NCBI RefSeq assembly: GCF_947501415.1
Contig: NZ_CANMVL010000014.1
Location: forward strand, 35,482 to 99,481
Source of the DNA: an uncultured Halomonas sp.
Lineage (GTDB): Bacteria; Pseudomonadota; Gammaproteobacteria; Pseudomonadales; Halomonadaceae
Length of the DNA stretch: 64,000 bases
Reading direction: 5' to 3'
The notes under the pieces were generated by a model. It made no database searches, was not told where the DNA came from, and was given only the letters and a program-made list of their open reading frames with translations. Below are positions 46,852 through 56,336 of the stretch, one piece after another; the stretch's first letter is position 1, and each line of letters begins with the position of its first letter. The translations under genes were made by a program, and so were the position numbers.

Positions 46852-47115
46852 TCCGGCTCTCGTCGCTGTATCGACCCTGATTCGAATATCAAGGGAGGTC
46901 GTGTAAGAGATCTGCTACACCGGGACAGAATATCTCATCCCCACTCTCCTGCCCAATGCCAGTTTCGCCGGCCACAGACGTACGAACTTACACTGCCCGC
47001 TCGTCGCGGGGGCTGCGCCACTCGAGAGAGTGCGCACGACCCGCGGCGATTCACGTCCGCCGGCAGCATGACCGGCATTTCTGGCCATAGAGCCAAACAT
47101 CTCAGGAGAAACAAC

Positions 47116-47913
47116 ATGAAACATGACATCCTCAAGCCCAGCCACGTCACCGGTACACACCCTCTCCCCGCGCAGGCAGACTACTGGTCCCGTGCGGTGC
47201 ATGAGTCGCTTGCCCAGCAGGACTGGAGCCAGGCCGATATCAGCGGGCAGATCGACCTGGCGGCCTGGCAGGGGTTCGTTGATGACCTGCCACGGGACCC
47301 CTATGTCAACCAGCGCTGGAAGCGCATGTCATGGCTGGCCCTGACAGCATCCGGAGACGTGACAAGCCTGGGCGAATGTCCAATGGCCCAGGGCGGCGCG
47401 TTCAACGATGCCGAGAGCATGGCCGACAAGCTGCGCTACTATGCGCCGCTGACCGACGAGTTCCTCTCACGCCCGGACGTCAAGGCCTTTGTCCGCGGCT
47501 GGGCAGGACTCTGGAACCTCGGGGCGGGCGAGCCCATCCTGATGCAGATCACCGGCGTACGCGGCAAGGGACAGGTTGATCCCCTGCAGGGTCAGGGGAT
47601 CCATGCCGATGGCTGCAAGGCGCTGAGCATCATGGTGGTCAACCGCGAGAATGTCACCGGAGCCGAGAATCATCTCTATCTCGACAAGGCCGGCCAACAC
47701 CCGATCGCGCGTACCACCCTGGCCCCTGGCGAAGTGCTGCACCTGCGAGATGACCGCATCTATCACAGCGTGGATGGCATCCGCCAGCTCGATGAGACGC
47801 GCCCCTTCGAGCGCTTCATCATCATCATCAACAGTCGCTTCGTGGATGAGTTCCAGAATCGCATCCTGCGGCGTCACTTCCCCGAGGCGGTACTGCACTC
47901 GCCGCGCGGATAA
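47116..47913 (+). CDS. 2OG-Fe(II) dioxygenase, isoleucine/amino acid hydroxylase type (PF10014-like)
   Basis: A 265-residue protein. It carries GIHADGCKALSIMVVNRENVTGAENHLYLDKAG (in part), with the H-x-D iron site HAD near residue 160, and the distal histidine IYHSVDGI near 215; RPFERFIIIINSR follows. This pattern matches the 2OG-Fe dioxygenase family that includes L-isoleucine 4-hydroxylase (IDO). Free amino acid hydroxylation is inferred, not shown. ATG 47116 has AGGAGA upstream. A strong terminator follows. It stands alone and is divergent from the GGDEF-EAL gene; the 264-bp gap shows no gene. Confidence 0.75.
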   Translation: MKHDILKPSHVTGTHPLPAQADYWSRAVHESLAQQDWSQADISGQIDLAAWQGFVDDLPRDPYVNQRWKRMSWLALTASGDVTSLGECPMAQGGAFNDAESMADKLRYYAPLTDEFLSRPDVKAFVRGWAGLWNLGAGEPILMQITGVRGKGQVDPLQGQGIHADGCKALSIMVVNRENVTGAENHLYLDKAGQHPIARTTLAPGEVLHLRDDRIYHSVDGIRQLDETRPFERFIIIINSRFVDEFQNRILRRHFPEAVLHSPRG

Positions 47914-47989
47914 TAGCTGGAAGAAGGAGTAGCTGAGCGCAGGCCGAGCGGCCTGCCCCGCAGGGGGAACTCGCTTCCCCTTGACGCAA

Positions 47990-48026
47990 GAACCGCTCCC
48001 GGCCTCGGCCGGGGGCGGTTCTTTTT
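47990..48026 (+). terminator. Rho-independent terminator of the dioxygenase gene
   Basis: GAACCGCTCCCGGCC pairs with GCCGGGGGCGGTTC around TCG, followed by CTTTTT. Stem and T-tract are ideal. On the opposite strand the same hairpin may also help end the YceI transcript. Confidence 0.9.
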
Positions 48027-48097
48027 CACGCGTCCACGCGGCATGTCTCGCGCAGCTATCTAGCGCGACTATTTCGCGCAGGACGGCGAAATGCGGC

Positions 48098-48682
48098 TTA
48101 CTGGCGCACGCCCTCGAAGGTGACGTAGAGCTCGAGCTCATGCATCGGCTCGGGGAAGTCACCCATATCGATGCCATAATCGGCAAGCTCCAGAGTGGTG
48201 CTGCCCTCGAAACCGGCACGGTAGCCGCCCCAGGGATCCTCACCCTCACCCAGCAGGGTGACCGGCATCTCGATCTCCCGTGTCTCGCCATGCAGGGTCA
48301 GCTCGCCAGTCAGAACTCCCTCGCCTTCACCGCTCGGCTCGAAACCGGTGGAGTTGAAGGTGGCGGTGGGATACTCACCGACATTCAGGAAATCATCGCT
48401 CTTGATGTGCTTGTCACGCTCCGCGTGATTGCTATTCAGGCTGGCGACCTGCACCTCGAGCTGAGCACTCGCGGACTCGAGATTCTCGGGGTCGTACTGG
48501 AAGCTGCCGCTGAACTCCTCGAAGTTGCCGAGGATATAGGAGTAGCCCAGATGGCTGATCTTGAACTGGATAAAGGCATGCTGCCCTTCGCTGTCGATGG
48601 CGTAGTCGGCGGCCTGGGCCTGACTGACACCCATCACGGCGGTAGCGCTCAGCGCGGCGGCAATGACACTCTTCTTGAACAT
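48098..48682 (-). CDS. YceI-family periplasmic lipid-binding protein
   Basis: A 194-residue protein. Signal peptide residues 1-24 (SQAQA), then a lipocalin-like YceI fold: YAIDSEGQHAFIQFKISHLGYSYILGNFEEFSG (in part), with FLNVGEYPTATFNSTGF and ELELYVTFEGVRQ at the end. YceI homologues bind polyprenoids or quinone-like lipids in the periplasm. The second of two ATGs (48682) is preferred because AGGAG lies nine bases before it. It is downstream of the cytochrome b561 gene, an arrangement common in this family. Confidence 0.93.
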   Translation of the reverse strand: MFKKSVIAAALSATAVMGVSQAQAADYAIDSEGQHAFIQFKISHLGYSYILGNFEEFSGSFQYDPENLESASAQLEVQVASLNSNHAERDKHIKSDDFLNVGEYPTATFNSTGFEPSGEGEGVLTGELTLHGETREIEMPVTLLGEGEDPWGGYRAGFEGSTTLELADYGIDMGDFPEPMHELELYVTFEGVRQ

Positions 48683-48742
48683 TGACATTGACTCCTGTTG
48701 GTACAAGACACGTTGAGGAATATTCCTCGCGTACGAAATCGA

Positions 48743-49294
48743 TCAGCGCCGCCCCAGCCGGGGGTCGATCATCCGGCGAAGCACCGGGTTGCGATCGACC
48801 AGATGGTGCTTGAGGGCTGCGGCGGCGTGACCGGCGGCCAGGACCATCAGCGCCAGGGCGGCGTACCAGTGCACCTCACCGGCCGCGCTGGCCTGGTTGG
48901 GCAGGCCACTGATCACCGCCGGCACCGTGAACCAGTCGAATATGGCGATGCCCTTGCCATCGGCGGTGGAGATCAGGTAACCACTGACCAACACCACCAG
49001 CATCAGCACATAGAGGCCGACATGCCCGAGATGGGCGGCCAATCGCTCCAGGGGGCGGCCCTGGGCGAGAGGCGTGGGATTCACCAGACGCCAAACCAGG
49101 CGCAACAGGGTGGCGAAGAGCACCAGCATGCCCAGTGAACGGTGCCACCAGGGCCCCAGGTTATACCAGGGGTCATAGTAGCCCAGACCGGTCATCCACC
49201 AACCAAGAACGAACAACCCGATGATGGCGACCGCCAGGGTCCAGTGCAACAGAATGCTGACGACTCCCCAGCCCTGATGGGTATTACGCCACAT
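48743..49294 (-). CDS. Cytochrome b561 family protein
   Basis: A 183-residue membrane protein of four helices. Haem-ligand histidines appear in VSILLHWTLAVAIIG, WWHRSLGMLVLF, LGHVGLYVLMLV and AAGEVHWYAALALMVLAAGH. It is a small diheme electron carrier of the DUF/b561 type that oxidises quinol. ATG 49294 has GGGAGG upstream. It lies just before YceI in the same direction and may be co-transcribed with it. Confidence 0.93.
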   Translation of the reverse strand: MWRNTHQGWGVVSILLHWTLAVAIIGLFVLGWWMTGLGYYDPWYNLGPWWHRSLGMLVLFATLLRLVWRLVNPTPLAQGRPLERLAAHLGHVGLYVLMLVVLVSGYLISTADGKGIAIFDWFTVPAVISGLPNQASAAGEVHWYAALALMVLAAGHAAAALKHHLVDRNPVLRRMIDPRLGRR

Positions 49295-49490
49295 GATGCC
49301 TCCCGACCTGATTTCCATAAGCCTGTAATCGATGAATAAAGGCTACCCGATTCCACCCTTCGAATCTTTTGAATAAAGCCAAATGCTTCTTTCGATTAAA
49401 ACGATGATTACAAGGCCGGCACAGCCAACGGCGCCCGTGCCGAGTCTCACGGCACGGGCGCCAGGCGCGATGATGGAGTGTCAGCCCGAA

Positions 49491-50687
49491 TCAGATCAGG
49501 GCGTCGAGTCCACGGGCCAGGTCGCCACGAATATCCTCGACCGCCTCGAGCCCTACCGCGACACGGATCAGCCCCTCGGCGATACCCGCCGCCGACTTCT
49601 GGGCATCGCTGAGGCGAGCATGAGTGGTGGTGGCGGGATGGGTGATGGTGCTCTTTACATCCCCCAGGTTGCCGGTGATGGAGAGCAGACGGGTCGCATC
49701 GATCACCGACCAGGCGGCCTCGCGCCCCCCCGCGACCTCGAACCCAAGCACGGCGCCGAATCCTCGCTGCTGGCGTGCGGCCAGGGCATGCTGGGCATGA
49801 CTGGCGAGGCCACTGTAATGGACACGGGTTACCGCCGGGTGCGATGCCAGCCACTCGGCCAGGAGCTGAGCGCTCTGGCAGTGGGCCCGCATGCGCAGCT
49901 CCAGGGTCTCCAGCCCCTTGGTGAAGATCCAGGCATTGAAAGGACTCAGGCAGGGGCCGCAGGTCCGCACCACACCGAATACCTCCTCCAGCTCCTGATC
50001 GCGCCCCACCACGGCGCCACCGACCGCCCTGCCCTGTCCATCCAGATACTTGGTGGCGGAGTGGATCACCAGATCGGCCCCCAGGGTCAGGGGACGCTGC
50101 AGCGCCGGAGTCAGGAAGCAATTGTCGATGGCCAGCAGGGCCCCATGACGATGGGCGATCTCGGCCAGCGCGGCAATATCCACCACCTCGGAGAGCGGGT
50201 TGGAGGGGGTCTCGGCGAACAGCAACCGGGTCGCGGGCGTCATCGCCGCCTCCCAGGCCTCGAGGTTCGACAGCTCCACATAGCGGGTGGTGATGCCAAG
50301 CTTGCCCAGGTACTTGTCGAACAGGCTCACCGACGAGCCGAACAGTGAGCGTGAGGCAACGATCTCGTCACCGGCCGAGAGCAGCGCCAGGGCCGTGGAG
50401 AGGATCGCCGCCATGCCGGAACTGGTCGCCACGCAGCGCTCCCCCCCCTCCAGTGCCGCCAGGCGGCGCTCGAAGGTACGCACCGTGGGGTTGGTGAAGC
50501 GTGAGTAGATATTGCCGGGCTCCTCGCCTCCGAACTTGCGCGCCGCCTCGGCGGCGCTGCCATAGACGAAGCTCGAAGTAGGGAATATCGGCTCGCTATG
50601 TTCCTGCTCGCCGGTACGGTCGTGGCCGGTACGGATCGCCAGGGTCTCCAGCGCCCAGGGGGAGGCGCTATCGTGTTCGTGATGCAT
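49491..50687 (-). CDS. metZ: O-succinylhomoserine sulfhydrylase
   Basis: A 398-residue Cys/Met-metabolism PLP enzyme. It starts ALETLAIRTGHDRTGEQEHSEPIFPTSSFVYG (in part), the pyridoxal phosphate lysine is in SATKYLDGQGR, and TSSGMAAILSTALALL and FAETPSNPLSEVVDI bind the cofactor. MetZ makes homocysteine from O-succinylhomoserine and sulfide. It lies 11 bases after purF, as in Pseudomonas. GAGG precedes the ATG. No transcription terminator is evident. Confidence 0.95.
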   Translation of the reverse strand: MHHEHDSASPWALETLAIRTGHDRTGEQEHSEPIFPTSSFVYGSAAEAARKFGGEEPGNIYSRFTNPTVRTFERRLAALEGGERCVATSSGMAAILSTALALLSAGDEIVASRSLFGSSVSLFDKYLGKLGITTRYVELSNLEAWEAAMTPATRLLFAETPSNPLSEVVDIAALAEIAHRHGALLAIDNCFLTPALQRPLTLGADLVIHSATKYLDGQGRAVGGAVVGRDQELEEVFGVVRTCGPCLSPFNAWIFTKGLETLELRMRAHCQSAQLLAEWLASHPAVTRVHYSGLASHAQHALAARQQRGFGAVLGFEVAGGREAAWSVIDATRLLSITGNLGDVKSTITHPATTTHARLSDAQKSAAGIAEGLIRVAVGLEAVEDIRGDLARGLDALI

Positions 50688-50698
50688 GCGGATCAGCC

Positions 50699-52219
50699 TC
50701 AGTCGTCGATATCATCGTCGAGGTTGTGGGTACCGACCAGGGCGTGGTCACCGGCGCTCTGCTGCTTGGCATCATCGTTGCGCGAGGCCTCGAGCGCGGC
50801 CAGGTAGACATCGTCGATATCACCGGTCACGTAGTTGCCATCGAACACCGAACAGTCGAAGGCATCCAGGGCCGGGTTGGCCTCGCGGCAGGCGGCCTTC
50901 AGATCGTCCAGGTTCTGGTAGAAGATGCGATCGGCGCCGATCAGCTCTCCCACTTCGGCCTCGCTGCGCCCATGGGCGATCAGCTCACCGGCCGAGGGCA
51001 TATCGATGCCGTAGACATTGGGATAGCGCACCGGCGGCGCCGCGGAGGCAAAGTAGACCTTGCGGGCGCCGGCCTCACGCGCCATCTGGATGATCTGCTT
51101 GCAGGTGGTTCCTCGCACGATGGAGTCATCCACCAGCAGCACATTCTTGTCCTTGAACTCTACGCCGATGGCATTGAGCTTCTGTCGCACCGACTTACGC
51201 CGCTGGGTCTGCCCCGGCATGATGAAGGTCCGCCCGATATAGCGATTCTTCATGAAGCCCTCGCGGTAGGTCACCCCCAGGTGCTGGGCGAGCTCCAGCG
51301 CCGAGGTGCGGGAGGTGTCAGGGATCGGGATCACCACATCGATATCATGCTCCGGCCACTCGCTCTGGATGCGATCACCCAGCTTGCGGCCCATATGCAT
51401 GCGGGTACCGTAGACATAGGCGCCATCGAGGATAGAGTCGGGACGCGCCAGATAGACATGCTCGAAGATGCAGGAGGTCAGCTGGGGAGCATCCGCGCAC
51501 TGCTGGGTATAGATCTTGCCCTGCATGTCGACGAAGATCGCCTCGCCCGGGGCCAGGTCCCGCTGCAGCTCGAAGCCCCCCACGTCCAGTGCCACCGACT
51601 CGGAGGCGATCATCACCTCCTGGCCGGCCCCCTCGTCACGGGTACCGAACACCACCGGGCGAATACCATGGGGGTCGCGGAAGGCCACCAGGCCCACCCC
51701 ATTGATGATCGATACCGCCGCATAGCCACCCCGACAGCGCCGGTGGACGCGGCGCACCGCGTCGAAGACATCACCCGCCCCCAGATGCAGCCCCTGCTTG
51801 CCCAGCTCATGGGCGAAGACGTTGAGCAGCACCTCGGAGTCGGAACTGGTATTGATATGGCGCAGATCGGAGGAAAACAGCTCCTGCTTGAGCTGTTCGG
51901 AGTTGGTCAGGTTGCCGTTATGAGCGAGCGCGATGCCATAGGGAGAGTTCACGTAGAACGGCTGGGACTCCGCCTCGCTGGAGGAGCCGGCGGTGGGGTA
52001 GCGCACATGACCGATGCCGAGGTTGCCCTTCAGACGCGCCATATGGCGAGTATGGAAGACATCACGTACCAGTCCATTGCTCTTGCGCAACAGAAAGCGG
52101 CCCTCATGCCAGGTCATCATGCCGGCGGCGTCCTGTCCGCGATGCTGTAGCACCGTCAGGGCATCATAGATGCCCTGGTTCACCGCCTGCTTGGCCATCA
52201 GGCCCACAATACCGCACAT
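50699..52219 (-). CDS. purF: Amidophosphoribosyltransferase
   Basis: A 506-residue PurF. The nucleophile cysteine is residue 2 of [21 protein letters not shown] (in part), so the class II glutaminase needs no leader. [20 protein letters not shown] and [16 protein letters not shown] form the PRPP-binding loop. It catalyses the first step of purine synthesis from PRPP and glutamine. AGGTAAGGTGG precedes the ATG. It follows the cvpA gene on the minus strand with R2 copy e between them. Confidence 0.97.
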   Translation of the reverse strand: MCGIVGLMAKQAVNQGIYDALTVLQHRGQDAAGMMTWHEGRFLLRKSNGLVRDVFHTRHMARLKGNLGIGHVRYPTAGSSSEAESQPFYVNSPYGIALAHNGNLTNSEQLKQELFSSDLRHINTSSDSEVLLNVFAHELGKQGLHLGAGDVFDAVRRVHRRCRGGYAAVSIINGVGLVAFRDPHGIRPVVFGTRDEGAGQEVMIASESVALDVGGFELQRDLAPGEAIFVDMQGKIYTQQCADAPQLTSCIFEHVYLARPDSILDGAYVYGTRMHMGRKLGDRIQSEWPEHDIDVVIPIPDTSRTSALELAQHLGVTYREGFMKNRYIGRTFIMPGQTQRRKSVRQKLNAIGVEFKDKNVLLVDDSIVRGTTCKQIIQMAREAGARKVYFASAAPPVRYPNVYGIDMPSAGELIAHGRSEAEVGELIGADRIFYQNLDDLKAACREANPALDAFDCSVFDGNYVTGDIDDVYLAALEASRNDDAKQQSAGDHALVGTHNLDDDIDD

Positions 52220-52261
52220 TCCACCTTACCTCGCTTTCCTGGACTTGCCTTGACTGGTAGC

Positions 52262-52419
52262 CAGGCTATCGCAGGTAGCTCGGGGCTTGGTCTGGTGGCA
52301 AGCCTGCGAGGAGGCGCTGTGAACCCTTCCCTGGGCGCTACCGACGCCATCCATGGCGTAGGACCTCCTCTTCGGCTTACCCCCAGCGCCCCTTGCTTTG
52401 TGCAACTGCAATAGTCCTG
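52262..52419. repeat. R2 element, copy e (complete, 158 bp)
   Basis: The inverted ends are CAGGCTATCGCAG (52262-52274) and CTGCAATAGTCCTG (52406-52419), related to the TIR of copy b. The core includes AGGAGGCGCTGTGAACCC and GGCGTAGGACCTCCTCTTCGG. It lies between cvpA and purF, a gap otherwise without a gene. Confidence 0.75.
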
Positions 52420-52474
52420 GATGAGTAACTGCTTTTTAGAACCGCGGAAGACCCTGAGGGCCGCCGCGGTAAAA

Positions 52475-53044
52475 TTAACTCTCGGGGGACGTCGTGACTC
52501 TCTGCGTGGTGGCGTCACCACCCGGCAGGGAGAGCTCATCGAGCGATGTCGGCGTCTCGGGGATGCGGCCATCCCAGGCCTCGAAGTGGCTTACCGCCCA
52601 CTCACGCAACTGTTCGAGATGGGGGCGCAACACCGCGCCCTGCCAGGCCTCGAGCCTGGCCAGTGGCGTCAGGCCGATCACGATGGTCACCAGCACCAGG
52701 ATGGCGGCTCCCTTGGCCATCCCGAAGGCCGCCCCCAGCAGACGATTGACGAGCCCCATGCCGACCCACTCCACGGCGGCCTGCACCAGGCGAATGATAA
52801 TGCCGCAGGCCAGGACAACACCGAGGATGACCAGCACGAAGGCCAGCACCAGGCGGCCATCGGGACTGTCGATGACACCCGCCAGCAGATCGGCCACCGG
52901 CTGTGCGAACATCCGTGCCGCCAGCAGCGCCACGACCCAGGCCGCCAGGCCCAGCGCTTCACGCACCAGGCCACGCAGCAGGCCGGTGATGCCAGTCACC
53001 GCGAGCAGCGCGATAAAGATCCAGTCGAGCCAGGTCAGGGTCAT
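52475..53044 (-). CDS. cvpA: CvpA family membrane protein
   Basis: A 189-residue protein with four predicted helices, starting LTWLDWIFIALLAVTGITGLLRGLVREA (in part) and having AFGMAKGAAILVLVTIV later. CvpA is needed for colicin V production and stress or envelope functions in other species. AAAGGAG precedes its ATG and overlaps the dedD stop region. It is directly upstream of purF, the classic order. Confidence 0.93.
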   Translation of the reverse strand: MTLTWLDWIFIALLAVTGITGLLRGLVREALGLAAWVVALLAARMFAQPVADLLAGVIDSPDGRLVLAFVLVILGVVLACGIIIRLVQAAVEWVGMGLVNRLLGAAFGMAKGAAILVLVTIVIGLTPLARLEAWQGAVLRPHLEQLREWAVSHFEAWDGRIPETPTSLDELSLPGGDATTQRVTTSPES

Positions 53045-53045
53045 G

Positions 53046-53780
53046 TCACTCCTTTACCCGGACCAGCAGGCCCTGAAGGTTGACCCGCGACTTGACCTCG
53101 GCGACCGCTCGCTCACCGGCCTCCGAGGTGGCAAAGGGGCCTACATAGACGGTCGTGAGATCGTTGCCCCGTGGGCGACTATAGGCATTGAAGCCCTCGT
53201 CACGCAGCTGGGCCAGCAGCCTCTCGACGTTGGATGGCTTGCCGAAGCTGCCAACCTGAACGGCCCACTCCCCCTGTGCCACGGTCGGCTCCACCGACTC
53301 GCTGCCTGACTGACTGGAGGATGAGGAGCGCTCGGCCATGCGCTGGTCGGCCGCCCGCGCCAGCTCGGCGATGGGATCGACGGAAGGCGCGGCATCGGCC
53401 GGCTCCTGAGTGGAGGCCTGCTCGGCAGATGACTGCTGACTAGAGACCTGTCCGCCAGAGACCTGTTCGCTGGATGGCGCCCCGTTCTGGCCCGACGTCT
53501 CTGTCGAGGCGATTCGGGATGAGCGCGTATCGTCGTCTGGCAGGAGACGGGGGGTGGGGTTTGGAATCTCGCCGGAGGTTTCGCCGCCCGACAGGCTGGC
53601 CGGCGGTTTGGGCTCGGGCACATCGTGGCGCTCGACCTCGATGGGCGCCTCGATGCTAATCGACGGCTCGGGGCGCCCGTCACGCGGGGCCGGCTCATCG
53701 AACAGCATGGGCACGAAGATAACCGCCAGGGCGATCAGGATTACCGCGCCGCTCAGGCGCTCACGCATACCATACTTCAC
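53046..53780 (-). CDS. SPOR-domain protein, DedD-like
   Basis: A 244-residue protein: one N-terminal helix (RLSGAVILIALAVIFVPMLF), a low-complexity linker rich in serine, proline and glutamine, and a C-terminal SPOR domain (about 170-244) beginning WAVQVGSFGKPSNVERLLAQLRDEGFNAY (in part). SPOR domains bind denuded septal peptidoglycan, so a cell-division role like DedD is expected. The GTG start at 53780 overlaps the folC stop (GTGA) and has GGGAGG upstream. Confidence 0.92.
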   Translation of the reverse strand: MKYGMRERLSGAVILIALAVIFVPMLFDEPAPRDGRPEPSISIEAPIEVERHDVPEPKPPASLSGGETSGEIPNPTPRLLPDDDTRSSRIASTETSGQNGAPSSEQVSGGQVSSQQSSAEQASTQEPADAAPSVDPIAELARAADQRMAERSSSSSQSGSESVEPTVAQGEWAVQVGSFGKPSNVERLLAQLRDEGFNAYSRPRGNDLTTVYVGPFATSEAGERAVAEVKSRVNLQGLLVRVKE

Positions 53781-55138
53781 GGGGCTACCTCCCTGGAGCT
53801 CTGGTCCGTGTCAGTCTGTACCGATTGATCGAGACTCGCCAGCCGCTGCAACACCTCCCCTACCGTCAGGAAGGAGCCACATACCAGCACACGATCCTCG
53901 TCACCCAGCCGTGTCGACAGCCACTCCACGGCCTCGCCGGGAGATATGGCGCGATGCAGCACGGATTCGCCCTGGGCGGCGAGTCGTTCGGCCAGTTCAT
54001 CGGCACTGCGGGCGCGCTGCCCCTCGAGGCTCGCCGGCACCCAGCCATCTATCACCGGCGCCAGGGCGGCGATCACGCCATCGGCATCCTTGTCGCCCAG
54101 CATCGCCAGCAGCGCCAGGGTACGCCCACCACAGGGGCGAGCCTGGAGACGCTTGGCCAGATAGCTGGCGGCATGCGGGTTATGACCCACATCCAGGCAC
54201 CACCGGCCCCACCACTGCATGCGCCCGGGCAGCCGAACGCTCGCCAGTGCCTGGCGACATGCATCGGGCTCCAGGGGCACGTCGGCCAGGCTGAGGGCCT
54301 GTAGCGCGGTGGCGGCGTTATCCAGGGGAAGACCAGGGTCAGGGAGATCACTCAGAATGGTGGCGGGGTCAGACCCCGAGCCCCTGGGGTCTGACCCCAC
54401 TTCCCTTGACCCCACTTCCCTCCAGCACCATCCCTCGCCCTCGCCCTCGCGGACAAACGACTCACCCAGCGCGTGAATAGGGGCACCGATCCGTTCGGCG
54501 GTCTCGCGCACACTGGTCGGCAGGGTGCGACTGCCCAGCACCGCAGGGCGTCCGGCACGCATGATCCCGGCCTTTTCACGGCCGATCTGCTCGAGATCGG
54601 TGCCGAGAAAGGCGGCATGATCCTGAGCCACGGTGGTCACCACCGCCACATCGGGGTCGACGATATTGACCGCATCGAGCCGCCCTCCGAGGCCCACCTC
54701 GAGAATGGCAAGATCGGGGGGGCGACGGGAGATGGCCCATAGTGCCCCCAGCGTCCCCACCTCGAAGTAGGTCAGGCTGATCGGCTCACCCGCCTGACGT
54801 GCCTGCTCCACCGCCTCGAACCCCGCGATCAGCGTCGCGTCATCCGCCTCCTCGCCATCGAGACGCAGTCGCTCGTTGTAGCGAACCAGATGGGGGGAGG
54901 TGTAGGTCGCCGTGGTCAGGCCATGGGCGTGGGCCAGGGCCTCCAGCATGGCCACCGTGGACCCCTTGCCATTGGTACCGGCCACGGTGATCACACGCCT
55001 GGCCAGAGGGCCATCCAGTAGATGCAGGCGTCGGGCGACCTCGGTAACGCGCTCGAGGCCAAGGTCTATGCCCACGGGGTGGGCAGCCTCGAGACGCGCC
55101 AGCCAGGCGTCCAGAGTGGTGGGCAGCGCCTCGTTCAT
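53777..55138 (-). CDS. folC: Bifunctional folylpolyglutamate/dihydrofolate synthase
   Basis: A 453-residue Mur-ligase-like enzyme. P-loop GTNGKGSTVAMLEAL is near residue 55, LEVGLGGRLDAVN and HAAFLGTDLEQIGREKAGI follow, and the C-terminal domain ends LVCGSFLTVGEVLQRL. It makes dihydrofolate and adds glutamates to folates. An inserted stretch near residues 240-260 (REVGS twice, then DPRGSGSDPAT) comes from a repeated, palindromic DNA segment (54361-54420). It is coupled to accD upstream by 6 bases and to the SPOR gene downstream. Confidence 0.93.
   Translation of the reverse strand: MNEALPTTLDAWLARLEAAHPVGIDLGLERVTEVARRLHLLDGPLARRVITVAGTNGKGSTVAMLEALAHAHGLTTATYTSPHLVRYNERLRLDGEEADDATLIAGFEAVEQARQAGEPISLTYFEVGTLGALWAISRRPPDLAILEVGLGGRLDAVNIVDPDVAVVTTVAQDHAAFLGTDLEQIGREKAGIMRAGRPAVLGSRTLPTSVRETAERIGAPIHALGESFVREGEGEGWCWREVGSREVGSDPRGSGSDPATILSDLPDPGLPLDNAATALQALSLADVPLEPDACRQALASVRLPGRMQWWGRWCLDVGHNPHAASYLAKRLQARPCGGRTLALLAMLGDKDADGVIAALAPVIDGWVPASLEGQRARSADELAERLAAQGESVLHRAISPGEAVEWLSTRLGDEDRVLVCGSFLTVGEVLQRLASLDQSVQTDTDQSSREVAP
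54361..54420. repeat. Palindromic/tandem repeat inside folC
   Basis: GGGGTCAGACCCC (54365-54377) and GGGGTCTGACCCC (54386-54398) are palindromic-type repeats, followed by two near-identical 15-base units, TGACCCCACTTCCCT (54392-54406) and from 54407. They keep the reading frame of folC. Similar GGGGTCAGACCCC sequences are common in gammaproteobacterial REP-like repeats, by memory. Confidence 0.75.
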
Positions 55139-55144
55139 GGGCCG

Positions 55145-56191
55145 TCAGCGCCGCTCGTCGGCGGAGTCGGCGGGCACCTCATCACTCGCTGACGAGGCGT
55201 CCTCGGCACCGGTTTCGGGCACTTCGGCCTGAGCGTCGACGACCGCCGGTTCGGCATCAACGGGGGACTCGCCCTGCTCGGCCTCTTGCACCAGGTCGGG
55301 AGTCGGGTTGACGGCCAGCTCAGGCTCTCCGATGGCGGGCTGATGGGTCAGCTTGCGCAGCACCCGACCCAGACGATGGCGGATATCACGACGGTGAACG
55401 ATCATGTCCACGGTGCCATGCTCGAGCAGGAACTCACTGCGCTGGAAGCCTTCCGGCAGCTTCTCGCGTACCGTCTGTTCGATGACGCGCGGACCGGCGA
55501 AGCCGATCAGGGCATTGGGTTCGGCCACGTTGAGGTCGCCGAGCATGGCCAGAGATGCCGAGACCCCGCCGAAGACCGGATCGGTCAGCACCGAGATATA
55601 GGGTACCCCGGCCTCCTTGAGCCTCTCCAGCGCCGCCGACGTCTTGGCCATCTGCATCAACGAAAACAGCGCCTCCTGCATGCGCGCACCGCCCGAGGCG
55701 GAGAAGCAGATCAGCGGGATCCCCTCCTCCCGGGCCAGGGTCGCGGCGCGCACAAACTTCTCGCCGACCACCGCGCCCATGGAGCCCCCCATAAAGGAGA
55801 ACTCAAAGGCCACGGTTACCACCGGCAGACCATCCAGGGTACCGCGCATGGCGATCAGGGCATCCTTCTCGCCGGTCTCCTTCTGGGCCGCCGTCAGACG
55901 GTCCTTGTACTTCTTGGAGTCACGGAACTTGAGGCGGTCGACTGGCTCAACCTCCGCGGCGATCTCCTCTCGCCCCTCCTTGTCGAGGAACCAGTCGAGG
56001 CGCTTGCGGGCGGTCAACCGCAGGTGATGATCACACTTGGGGCAGACGTTGTGCTGTTTCTCGAGTTCGGGAAGGTAAAGCACCGACTCGCACTTGGGAC
56101 ACTTGCGCCACAGCCCGTCGGGTACGCTTGCACGGCGGTCTTGGCGCTGGATACGCCCAATGGAGGGCACGATCTTGTCTAGCCAGCTCAT
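55145..56191 (-). CDS. accD: Acetyl-CoA carboxylase carboxyltransferase subunit beta
   Basis: A 348-residue AccD. It has the zinc ribbon ([10 protein letters not shown]...CPKCDHH, cysteines at about 31-56) at the N-terminus and the carboxyltransferase domain, [43 protein letters not shown]. The last 60 residues are acidic, low-complexity ([21 protein letters not shown], shown in part). It makes malonyl-CoA with AccA. The ribosome site is weak. Located between trpA and folC as in Pseudomonas and relatives. Confidence 0.96.
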   Translation of the reverse strand: MSWLDKIVPSIGRIQRQDRRASVPDGLWRKCPKCESVLYLPELEKQHNVCPKCDHHLRLTARKRLDWFLDKEGREEIAAEVEPVDRLKFRDSKKYKDRLTAAQKETGEKDALIAMRGTLDGLPVVTVAFEFSFMGGSMGAVVGEKFVRAATLAREEGIPLICFSASGGARMQEALFSLMQMAKTSAALERLKEAGVPYISVLTDPVFGGVSASLAMLGDLNVAEPNALIGFAGPRVIEQTVREKLPEGFQRSEFLLEHGTVDMIVHRRDIRHRLGRVLRKLTHQPAIGEPELAVNPTPDLVQEAEQGESPVDAEPAVVDAQAEVPETGAEDASSASDEVPADSADERR

Positions 56192-56271
56192 GTCAGAAAG
56201 GGTCCGTGTTCGTGTCGGCGCCCGGGAAGCCCCCGGACGCGTGAATCGATTCGTGTTGCCACTGCTTGGTT

Positions 56272-56316
56272 AGGCGCTCATTGGTCGGGCGCTTATTGCT
56301 CAGGCGCTTATTGCTC
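56272..56316. repeat. 15-bp tandem repeat, three units, between trpA and accD
   Basis: Three 15-base units of the form AGGCGCTTATTGCTC (first unit diverged) occupy 56272-56316. A fourth, partial unit runs to AAGCGCCCAGGG. It lies just 3' of trpA. Confidence 0.8.
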
Positions 56317-56336
56317 AAGCGCCCAGGGCGTCATCA

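Noticed and set aside
44960..47115. A two-gene c-di-GMP/dioxygenase module
   Set aside because: The genes are divergent with a 264-bp gap and the dioxygenase has its own terminator; nothing else links them.
52226..52411. Short open frames within R2 copy e
   Set aside because: Such frames recur with repeat copies and have no supporting start or conservation beyond the repeat itself.
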